Assembly: GCF_921293095.1 (NCBI RefSeq)
Contig: NW_025791658.1
Span: 558,001 to 622,000 of the forward strand
DNA from: Ischnura elegans
Taxonomy: Eukaryota > Arthropoda > Insecta > Odonata > Coenagrionidae
Reading direction: 5' to 3'
Length of the DNA: 64,000 bases
A program made the translations under genes and the position numbers. Below are positions 48,601 to 60,600 of this stretch, piece by piece. How positions within the stretch are numbered: the first letter of the stretch is position 1; every line of letters starts with the position of its first letter. The notes under the pieces are model-generated. The model did not search any database. It was not told where the DNA came from and saw only the letters and a program-made list of their open reading frames with translations.

Positions 48601-51600
48601 AGTTATAGTTCATGCTATAATAATGAGCATCATGTCATTTTAAAGAAAACGAGGTGATGTGCCCGCTCCCAGCAGGCTTCCCCCGCTCTTTTCGATGCAG
48701 GTCCTCGGAGGGATGGGTGCGTTTCTAATTTTAAAATGTAGAAAAAAAAGGCAGGGTCCTATGAACAAATTTAATTGGAATGTTCATGTACTAATTGAGG
48801 TCAGAGGACCTCTTCAAACACAACATTGGAAGTAATTACACTATCCTCTGTTAATACTTGTTTAGCATTTTCCTTAATATTTACAAAAATATTTTTAAAA
48901 GATCTTCCCCTAGAGAATGCTACATAAAGTTGGCCATGAGAGAATACAGGGTCAGGCAGGAATAAGCCAGCTCTTTGCAAAGTCTGACCCTGAGCATTGT
49001 TAATAGTCATCGCATAGGAAACCTTAATGGGAAATTGTCTGCGAGTCAAATTAAATGAAGGCATGGTGGGATCTGACGGCATTAACTGTATTCTTGGGAT
49101 GAGGACAATCTTGCCAGAATCGATTTTTTTTTAAATCGATTACTTTTTTAAATTATATAAAAACCAATTTTAGGAAACAATAGCAAATACTATGAAGTAA
49201 GATATGCCGTCGCATGTTCTCCGATAAATTCTGTGCATTTTGGTACCTCATTTGTAGAGTTTGGTAGCGTATAAGTTGAGAAAAAGGTATTTACACAGTA
49301 GAAGTAATATAGAGGATTGATGATAATGGGGAGGAAATTTTCAAAATTAGACAGAGGCTTCAAACACACTCACCGTTCGCAGACAAAGGTGCGTTCGCCG
49401 TTGTGTATCATTGAGTGCCTCTCGAGGTTCCCGCGCTTGGCAAATCGCATCTTGCACACCACGCATTCATGTTTCCTCTCCACCAGCTCCCGGTTGTGCG
49501 TCGTCCGGATGTGCTTGTTCATGTAGCAGAGGAACGCAAAGCTCTTGCCGCACTGAGGACACACAAACTCTTCCTGGCGTTGCGATGGCTGCCCAGAGCT
49601 ACCCTCAATGCTTCCCAAAGCACCTCCATCCGGTAACCTCCCTGCAAGAAAACAACATTCAAATGAAGAAATAAAAAGGATAGGAATGGTGAAAGAAGTT
49701 TTCAAGAAGAAGAAGAGAGCCTTGTGTAACAAGGGACTGGAATTAAAATCGAGGAAGAGATTGGTGAAATGCTATGTGTGGAGTGTGCTTATGTATGGAT
49801 GTGAGACTTGGACGATGGGGAAGAGAGACAGGGACAGGATTGGGGCGTTTGAGATGAGGGTTCGGAGGAAGACGGAGGGAATACGGTGGACGGATAGAGT
49901 TGGGAATGAGCGAGTGTTAAATAGGATAGACGAGAAAAGAACGTTGATGGACAAAATAAATCAAAGGAAGGGAAACTGGCTGGGACATTTGATGAGAGGG
50001 AATGGAATTTTGAAAGCAGCTTTGGAGGGAACGGTGGAGGGGGTCAGAAGAAGGGGAAGGCTGAAGTTTATCGACAACATAAAAATTGGAAGATGTTGAG
50101 ACTTCAAGGAGATGGCCGGAGACAGGAGAAAATGGAGACAGCGTTGGCACGGGGGACCTGCCGACGGGAAGAACACCACAAGATGCTGGGGGATTTGCAT
50201 ATGGTGTCAATCCATATACGTAATCGTGGCTACATTAATGTCTTGGTACGATTTGCGGAGGTAGTAAGGCCATCTCGGGGATGTCTCCTTGGTATGATAA
50301 GTGGAGGTTTTACGAGATAAAGAGGTTCACTCCATAGAGGTTTGCCTACAAATTTACATGTAAATCTGACGGGATTGTAGAGGTGGTACGAAGTATGGAG
50401 GTTTATGATGTAAAGAGGTTCACTACAGAGAATTTTTACTGTATCTGGTGGCATAAATAACCCTCATCTTGACGAATACCGGGACTAGCCACGGCGATAT
50501 CTTTTACGGGAGTCACCCGTAATGCACAAACTGTGCGAAAAATCCTCAGGGAAGAATATCACTCGCCTTGACCGGGATTGACCCTTCCACAAATTTCCGC
50601 AGGGGAGAATGACGCCTCGGCAGCTTAACTGGCTAAATCACTCGGCCAGAAATCGAGGGATCCAGGTTCGTATCCTGGTCAAGGCGAATGATTTTCCTCT
50701 CTGGATTTTTCGCACAACCCTCATCTTCAGTACTGATGTGGAGCAGATGACGTTCCCCTCTTACCCTGAATTGGCATGGGCGCCTGAGGATAGCTGCTGT
50801 TTGGTTGGTACATTCCCGGACCCATTCCAGGCAGGCCAGCGCCCATCGTGCCCCACAAGTCACGGACACCAAGCCCTCCAACATTTACACCAGGAAAAGC
50901 ACCACCAGCGACACCTCCATGATTTCGAGGAGCCAGTCCATCTCCCATGGCCTGAGAAAAAGATAGGATTACAGGAGACACTTATTAATACAAACAACAT
51001 TATTACCAAGTTCTCATTTTTACCAAGTAAATTTTCGGTCTCGTCAAAAACGCTAATCCAATCTATGGTAGAAGGGGTTAGCGAGTCGGTACCCGAAACA
51101 TCGGCTCTCTTACATAATCTTATTTGTGCAGAATCCCGAGAAAAGTTTATACATTCTGATCGCCGCGAAAACGTAAAATCTTACATTTGGTAAGAGAATA
51201 AGAACAAAATATATATGTTTACTTGTCGTTTGTTATATGGAACAAAATGGCCACAATGGTTACTGTGTAAATTACAGCATATTAAAGGTTTAAAAAAAAA
51301 TAAGTGTGAAAAATTTATCGCGGATAATATTATTCCATGTACGTAATCACGGCCGCGTTAATGGTCTCTAGTTGTCTCGGTACGATTTGCGGAGGTAGTT
51401 AGGCCGTCTCCAGGGTATCTCCTTGGTATGATAAGTGGAGGTTTTACGAGATAAAGTGGTTCACTACAAAGAGATTTGCCTATAATTTTACATGTAAATC
51501 TGACGGGACCGTAGGGGTGGTATGAAGTATGGAGGTTTATGATGTAAAGAGATTCATTACATAGAGGTTTTACTGTATAAGTTATGAGGAGGAATTTGAA

Positions 51601-54600
51601 TGAATACACAAATTTTCTTACCTCAGGACCCAGGATTCCGCGAGTAAATGATTCATCACAGTCTATTTCCGTTTTGATGAGGACTTCTGCTGTAATCCCA
51701 CCAGTTGTATCCTAGTGTGATAAACAGAATACTACGTTAAATACCCATAAGAAAGTAAATGTCCACTTTGAAATAAAACAGATTTTATTGTCTACAGGGT
51801 AAAATAAATACTAGAACTTACCACATCATAAATCTCATCTTCAGCATCCACTTTTTCAACCTTGACTTCCACGCGACCAGCAGAAACCTATAACAAAGAA
51901 ATTGTTAGAACAATATGTTTGGAGTTTAAGGAATACTACATCACATTTTCATATTGCCTTATAACAAATTACCAAATAATTAAAATTGGCAAGAACCACA
52001 CCCAGTCAGCACAAAAGATAAATTATCTCATTTTTATCCTTATTTTAAACGGGTAAAAGTGGTAAAAGATGGCTAACCGGCGTGTCAACGCGTGAATTAT
52101 CCTTAAATTTAAGTGGTAAAATTTGGGTAATTTGATGGTAAAACAATGGAAAAATGAGTACTTTTTCCAATGCTATTGTGAACTAACAGTACGTAGCTTT
52201 AATACTTTATAGGCGTTCATATACACGATAAATGAACGTAATCGACATTGACATTGAAGAATAACTGTTTATTGAACGACGAAAAGTAACTAAATATATA
52301 AGTACGACATTTATATTAGGAATCAACCACTTGGTGAAACAGAAATAATGACAAAAATTAAATCTACATTCATGAGGACATACTTACTCGATGATTGATA
52401 ATTTACCAAAATAAATAACAGCTATGTTTTATGAGGAATTGCCGATTTGAATTCTTTTATCCTAGAAACAATGTTAAACTTGGAACTAGATTTCTTCCAT
52501 TGAGTACTCGGTGAAAACAGCTTCCACACCAAACTCCTTAGGGCATGATTACGAGGAAACATACATACAGGTTTCGTAACGTACAGCATACTCCCGATTA
52601 TCCGGGCTAATGATGGGAATAAGTGGCACGAATAATCAGAAAACATGGATAATAATACAGTGGAACCTTGTTAAAGCGAGTATTGGCTATTGCAAGACCC
52701 CCGCCATTACGAGAGATAGCCGATGCACCAACAATTGACCCTATAATAAGCATGTAAAAAAAATTCTTTTTTACAAGGCCCTTTTGGTGTTGGCACTCGC
52801 CATAGCGAGAGTTTCACCGGAGAGATCGCCGGAAAAACCTTCACCAAGAGTCCCTTATCTCTGTAATTTCTTGCGATCTGTTACAAATGAAGTTAACATG
52901 GAGTGCTCAGTCTCAAATTCATGTAGTAAACTGTCGTTTGATATAAATAAGTAGTTCATTTTGGTGAAAATATTGTGGCATTAACATTCGCGAATGCTTG
53001 ACCTTTTGTTCCTCGGGCGGCAGAAAGCAGACGGCAGCATACCCGCACGTCCGTGAGTTGCTTGAATAAAAAGCATTTGATGGCAGACACCATGGTCAAA
53101 AAAAGTGCTTTGCATGATTTTTATTCAGTGCGGTGCTTATAATTTGTTTGAATAGTTAATCGTTGTTTGAGTAAGGAAATTAAGTGATGCAAAAAAACAT
53201 CGTCTTTCGTCTGGATTTATGCTTACGTTTATCGGATGTAAATTTATCTGTCGCCGCACCACTCCTGTTCCTGTGTAACTGTTTACAATAGGTATATTGG
53301 CTATTATTTGCTCCACCTCCAGTAAAGCGACAATTCGCTATAGCGAGTGTTTATTGGAGCACCGTGGGGTCTTGTTTTATCGAGGTTGCACTGCAATATA
53401 ATAATAATAGGTTTATTGCTCGTTAAGTACAGTGGAACCTCGATTTATCGTTTTTCAAGGGGATGGATGAAAAAAACGATGAATGCGGGAAAACGATAAA
53501 TGCGGGAAAGTTTGTCCGGGTTGCCTATGTCCCAGGAAACGCTGGATTTTTGCGAATTATGACATTCATTAATGGATTCAAAAAAGATATTAGCTTATTA
53601 CAGGAATATTATTCCTGTATCGAAACACTAAGGTCATATTGTCGGATTATATCTCTTTCAAATATCCTGAAGGAACACGCCGCCTTGCTAAAAAATGTTT
53701 CACTCCACTCGGAATTTTCACTGCTATTATGCATTCATGTCCGATGTAAAAATTCTTATCCATCAAATGCCATTTCAAGTACACGTATTTGCGAGAGAAA
53801 TGTGCGTGTTATGCCTCAAACAACTGATTTCGCCGTCGCAGTGATTGGTTATGAGATGGATCAAGAAGGCCAAAAATAGTTTATTAATGGAAATGTTCCT
53901 TTCTTGCAATTAAATTTTTAATATGATTGAGGCAATGTGGCGTTAATCGTCAGCGGCACGCCCAACTGATCCTCGGCTTCATCCCACTTCTTGTTTTCAC
54001 CAGGGATCTCGCTCTACCCCTACCCCTGCCGTCATGTACTAGCGGACATACCAAGGCGTGCTGTAATATTCACGCATTTCTAGCCCGGATTCTTTTCTTC
54101 GTCTTCAATTATTTTCAGTCTATCTTTTAAAGTTCTCACTTGTGTCTTCGGAAGGGCCATGGTCCGAAGACGAATAAGAATAAAACTAATAAAAATGAAA
54201 CCGGACTCTATTGAACCCACACGGAAAACACTCGTCGGCTTTAAGTCAACCCACCCTGGAAAGTACGGAACCACTCGGAACCACGGACTTGGGCACTCCC
54301 ACATTTTATGACGAATCTGGATGTTAATTTTGAAAGTGCCCTAACTCCATTCTTGATAATAAAACGCAAATTATTCACTCAATGATTACCACTATTTCAA
54401 TTGGAACTATAAATTTAACATCCTTAGATACAATGAATCAGTATGACTCATTAGAATCTTATACGTGTATTTTTAAATTCATTGTAACGCAAACCCTTCA
54501 ATATCTCGATTTGAGAATAAATGGAGTTAGGCCACTTTCAAAATAAACGCCTCACATATTTGAATTTTGTAGTATGTATTGCTTCCTCTTGCAGACTCAG

Positions 54601-57600
54601 GTAAATGATTGAATAGCTTGATGCCCATGTTTGAAAAGGAATTTTGTGTTATATTTAGTCTCATTTGACCTACAAATAGGTGATTATTTCTTCGAGTGTC
54701 ATGGTAATGTATGTCTGATCCTATTGCGAAAGACTGGAGGCTATCTTTCATGAGCAAAAGTACTCTATATACATACAGACTGTAGACGGTCAGTATATTC
54801 AGTTTCCTAAATAATGGCCCACAATGTTCAGTAGAGGGAGACTGAGTTATTATTCTCATAGCCTTTTTCTGTAACAGAAAAACTGATTTCGTAGCCGGGG
54901 CATTACCCCAGATTTCAATCCCATAACTCAAGTGACTATTGAAAAGAGCATTGTGAATGGACTTAAGATGTACTGAGGGGATGCGTACACACTGATATTG
55001 AGAGTTTTTTTGTGATCTCTCTGAAAAGTGTCCAGTCCAGTTTAATTTAGAGTCTAGGTGAAATCCTAATAGTTTTACTGCGTGCACCTCATGCATTTGG
55101 GACTTTAGGCTACAGACGAGGAGGTTATAAAAACGCTCACTTAATTTTCTTGTTATGCTCATAAATACGTAAATCAAACAATGAATTACTATTTATGCAC
55201 TTATTCTGGTGTGCTTCCAAGACTCACTGAGACCCGTCTTCGCCTTAACACAATCTTTTTAGCGGCGATAACATCGTTGTACTCTTATTATTAATGCTCT
55301 TTGTAAGGCCTGGTTTCGAAAACCACATATCCTTGGCTGTGTGATCACGGATATAGAAAAGAGGTTAGCATGAATGCTTCAAAAACTCCGCTCAACATCG
55401 GAAACTACACTGTCAGGCACCATGCCACGTAGTCACATCTGGGCACAAGTTGCGCGGGTCGCAACTGCTGTGGGACATGTATCCGTGATCATGGAGCGCG
55501 GTTGCACATTGCCAGGCTTGGAAAACAGGAAAACGGTGCTCTCGTGAATGCAGCTAGTGTGCAATCACTGCCATTTTACAAAGGGGATTTTAACGGAAAC
55601 AATAAGCCTGGTTTATCCTAGCATTAACGCAGTAATTCTGATGATATTGCGTTTGATTATATTTTTATATTAAAAAAGCAATAAATTTGAGCAAGAGTGA
55701 AAATCATACACAGATAATCTGCCAGCCGGATAAACTGCAGCGGGATAATCGGGAGTCTGCTCAATATATAACCCTATACCCATCACTTCTATACTCTTCG
55801 CCAAACTTTAACTTAAATGCCTTGCAATGATCATAATTGACGTAAAACAAACAATATATTATTATTTATGAGATATTACTAGGATAGTAATGGTGAAAAT
55901 AGATACTAAACCCGTAGCTACTGTAGTGATACAGGTTTACATGCCTACGTCAGATTATGAAGATGAAGAGGTAGAAGATGTCTACCAAGATATAGCGGAA
56001 GTTATCAAGCAGGTAAGAGGGGAAGAAAATCTTATTATTTTAGGTGACTGGAACGCCGTCGTCGGCGAAGGTCTACATGGAATAATAACTGGGAAATATG
56101 GGTTAGGTAACCGAAATGAAAGAGGAGAAAGGCTACTTGAATTCTGCATGGAGCACAGACTAGTGGTTACCAACACTTTATTCAAAAATCCCCTGCGAAG
56201 AAGATACACGTGGGAGATACCAGGAGACTTTAGAAGATTCCAAATCGACTACATTCTAGTGAAACAAAGATTCAGGAACCAGGTGAAGGACTGCAAAAGT
56301 TATCCAGGGGCAGATGTCGATAGTGACCATAATTTAGTTATGATGAAATGCCACCTTAAATTTAAAAAGTTGAAGAAAGCCGTGAAAAACATATGGCAGG
56401 TTGAAAAATTGAGGGAGGTTCAGCATCAACTGGCTTTTAAAGAGGCTGTAGAAAATAAAATAGGAGAGGATACGACCAAAAAACCAATGGAAGAGAGCTG
56501 GAAAACCATTAGAAGTGGGCTGCAGGCGGCAGCTGAGGAAGTTCTTGGTAAAAGAAGAGTCGTTATGAAAAAACCATGGATCACGCAGCAAGTATTAGAT
56601 CTCATTGAAGAAAGAAGAAAATACAAGGCTGCCAAAACAGAGGAAGGACAGAATCGTTACAAGAGAATAAGGAATGAAATATGTCGTTAAGCGCGGAAGG
56701 CTAGAGAAATGTGGATGAAAAGTATTTGTGAAGACGTGCAAAACAATCTTAAGCACGGAAAAGTAGAGGCCGCCTATAGGATAGTGAGGAACCACTTTAA
56801 GGAAAGGGGCGTAAGATGTAATACCCTTAGGGACAAAAACGGAGAACTATTGATTGAAAACGAAGAAAAAGGGAAGAGATGGAAGGAATATCTGGAAGAT
56901 TTGTACAAAGGAAGTCGCCTCAGAACGAATGCTATCGAAAAGAAAAGAAAAAAAAAATCGAGGGAAGTGGATACCGATGACATGGGAGCCCCAATTTTAA
57001 GATCGGAATTTGATGCGGCTGTAAGAGACCTCAGGATATATAAAGCGTCTGGCATTGATGACATTCCTGCAGAACTAATCAAAAATTCAGGAGAGAAGAC
57101 GTTGAACCAGCTATACAAAATCATTAGTGAAATGTATACGACAGGTGAGATACCAAAGGATTTCGAGAGGAACATTATAATCCCTATTCCTAAGAAGAAA
57201 CAAGCGGAGAAGTGCGAAGATTTTAGGACCATAAACCTTACTACACATGCATCAAAGATACTGACAAGGATCATCTTTAGAAGAATAGAACGAAAAGCAG
57301 AAGAGTACTTGGATGAGGACCAATTTGGATTAGCCGTGATAAAATCAGGGCCCAGCTGTGAAGAAGCAAGAATTAAGAAAGGAGTGCGACAAGGCTGTAC
57401 ATTGTCACCCGTAATTTTCAACGTTTACATTGAAAAAGCCATTAATGAAATCAAAGAAAAGGAATTGGGAGTGAATATCCATGGAGAAAAAATTAGCATG
57501 CTAAGATTTGCCGATGACATAGCCGTTATAGCAGAAACAGAGAAGGATTTGAAAAATACTCTGATTAATATGGGTAGGGTAATGAGTAGATATCAACTGA

Positions 57601-60600
57601 AAATAAGCACGAAGAAAACCAAGATCTTAGTATGCAGCAGAAGAGAAGAAGTCAAGACTAACATTAAAATAGGGAGGCAAAAACTGATAGAGGTGGATGA
57701 ATTCTGTTATTTGGGAAGCAAGATAACTAGTGACGGGAGAAGCAAGAAAGAAATTATCAGCAGAATAGCCCAGGCGAAGAGAGCATTCCACCAAAAGAGA
57801 GACCTGCTTACAGAGGGAAACTTAAATATGGAAGTAAAGAAACAATTCATAAGAACCTACATCTGGAGTATGCTCCTATACGGAAGTGAAGCATGGACAA
57901 TGACCGCAGCGGAGAAAGCAAGGATAGAGGCCTTTGAAATGTGGTGCTACAGAAGAATGATGAAAATCAAATGGATTGACCGAGTTAGTAACGAGGAAGT
58001 GCTAAGAAGGGTAGGAGAGAAGAGAAGCCTCATGAAAACCTTAATAAGAAGACGGAACAACCTTATTGGCCACATCTTGAGACATGATGGCCTGATGAAG
58101 ACAATCGTCGAAGGACAAGTGGAAGACAAGAATGGAAAAGGAAGACCTCGGACAAAATATATGGAACAAGTAAAGAGAGATGTGAAAGAGAAGAATTACG
58201 TAGGTGTGAAAAGATTAGCTGATAGGAGAACTGAGTGGAGAGCTGCGTCAAACCAATCCTAGGATTGTTGACCAGTGATGATGATGATGATGAGATATTA
58301 CGTTATTTTAGTGCTTCCCATACTCACTGAGAGCTGTCTTTGCCTTACCACGATCTTTTTAGCGGCGATAACGTGATACACTGAGCAGTAGAGGCCTTCA
58401 CATTGTAGAAATCCATCTTACTGATTTGTGAATGAAAAACTTTGCTGTTCCTACAATTTGGAACTTTGTTTTCCTGACTAGTTTCGATACACTGTATCAT
58501 ATTCATACGACTAGCAGTACAAGTACACTTACTTTCCCTTTCCTCTCCCCCCCCCCTCCTACACGAAGCGCAACAATGTAGCGCTCCTCTCTAGCGAGAC
58601 ATCTCCTCTCCACCCTTTTCCCCTCCCCACCCCTTCCACTCTTCCCCTCTTTGGTATATAACCCACAACGTCGCTACTTGTACTGCTAGTCCTATGAATA
58701 TGATACAGTGTATTGAAACTAGTCAGGAAAATAAAGTTCCAAATTGTAGAAACAACAAAGTTTTTCATTCACCAATCAGGCGATAACATGATTGTACTCG
58801 TATTATTGATGTGCCTTATAAGACCTGGTTTCAAAAAGCACACATCCGTAGCTATGAGATCACGGATACAGAAAAGTGGTTTGCACGAATGCCTAAAAAC
58901 TCTGCGCAACTTCGGAAACTACACTGTCAGGCACTACACTATGTAGTCGCATCTGGGCACAAGTTGCCCGGGTCGCAACTGCCGAGGGACGCGAATACGT
59001 GATCACGGAGCTCGGTCACGCACTGCTGGGTAGGGGATTCCGTTTATGTAAATAATTACATTTTACGAAAGGGGATTTTAATAGAAATAATAAGCCCGGT
59101 ATAGCCTAGTATTAAAATGCAGTGATTCTGGCATCCAATTTTACTTTTTATAAAGATTGTGGAAATCACTGAGAGTGAAAATAATGCATGGATAATCCAC
59201 AACATGGATAAGCGACAGCCGGATAATCAGGAGTCCACTGTACATTCAATAAATGAATGCCGAAGAAAAAACATACGGTGCATTACTTTCCGGGCAACCG
59301 TCATGCATAGATATGTACTTATGTCTGTGATTACGTAGCATACTGAGGAAGGAGTTGGTGCTTTGGTGATTTGATAAAATCTTCACGGGAAATCAGCCGG
59401 GTAATGATGGACATTGCTGCCAACGTTTCATGGCTACATTGGGGAAACCGGAAGAACAATTGAAACCAGGATATCAGAACACCAACGGTGCATTAGGCTT
59501 GGATACCCAGAGAAATCTGCCGCAGCCGACCACTGCATTAAAAACAATCACGCCATCAAGTTCAGTGAAACAAAAATCCTCTGCAAGGCAAAGGGATATT
59601 GGGGCCGTTTTACAAAAGAGGCCATCGAAATACGAATCGCAAATAATAAAATGAATAGGGGCGTGGGTTTCAACCTCAGCAAATCGTGGAACCCCATGGC
59701 AAAAAGAATGAGTAAGCTGAGAGGAGGAAAGAACCCTAAAAAACAGACCAATCACAGTCGACCTGACCTCCCCAACGGTGTATATAAGCCTGGCAATAAC
59801 CAGGTCTATCATTCTCCCTGAAGACGATGGCAGAGAAGGCCATAGAAACGTTGGCAGCAATGACCATCATTACCCAGCTGATTTCCCGTGAAGACTTTAT
59901 CAGCATCATACTGAGGTTTGTTACAAATGGGTTTAACTCTATGCATAGCTAACCCTAATCTCACCTTTTGGGGAGAGAAGTCATCAGTCACTACTTCCTC
60001 AGCTGTCGTTAACCCCCTCGAGGACGCCTGAAAATCAAATCCATTACTTTAGTCATGCTAGGTACCACTTGAGTGCCCATATCAAATAAACACAAAGTGT
60101 ATGGATAGATAAATGAATTGAACAAGTTAGTAATGAGAAAATTCTAAGAAGAGTAGGAAGGAAGATAAATCTCATGCAAACGTTAACCTTTCAGTGGGCA
60201 CACTAAATTTTGTTAAGCGGTTGAGTGCTCACGACACACTAATGTCTCAAATTCAATTTTATTATCCTCCTCAAATTTTCAACATTTAGTAAAAAATATT
60301 TTACAAGCAACAATAATAATACAGTACAGTCCCGATTATCCAGGCTAATGACGGTACGAATAATGGGAAAACACGGATAACACAATCTTTCACTTTTAAA
60401 TGTCTTACAATGTTCATAATTTACCTAAAACAAACACTATTATTATTACTTGTAAACAAGCTGCCATGTTGTTTATCTAAATGAATTAAAATTAACAATA
60501 GTAGTGAGGAAGCAATAATGGGAGGCAATAATGGCAGTGAGGGACGCAAAAAGGAAAAGGGGGAGTCGTGTATGGAGAGAAGGCAGAGATAGACGTGTTG

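Larger units (their letters stand above)
52584..55760 (+). mobile_element. pogo/Tigger-like MITE P, copy 4, split by about 2.5 kb of insertions
   Basis: The left part (52584-52657) starts CAGCATACTCCCGATTATCC. The family sequence resumes at about 55150 (ACGTAAATCAAACAATG) and ends GGGATAATCGGGAGTCTGC. Between them lie T6, T3, a small MITE and a LINE fragment. Confidence 0.75.
55795..59240 (+). mobile_element. pogo/Tigger-like MITE P, copy 5, split by an RTE element and a foldback
   Basis: Family sequence is present at 55795-55879, 58302-58376 and 58779-59240 and ends CCGGATAATCAGGAGTCCAC. The left terminus is missing. Both insertions carry clear target duplications. Confidence 0.8.

Noticed and set aside
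50612..50682. A functional tRNA gene on the plus strand
   Set aside because: The cloverleaf is imperfect and a diverged inverted partner adjoins it, so a tRNA-derived repeat is more likely.
53463..53879. 138-codon frame as a gene
   Set aside because: It starts inside the T3 terminal region and has no motif; the other T3 copies do not keep it open.
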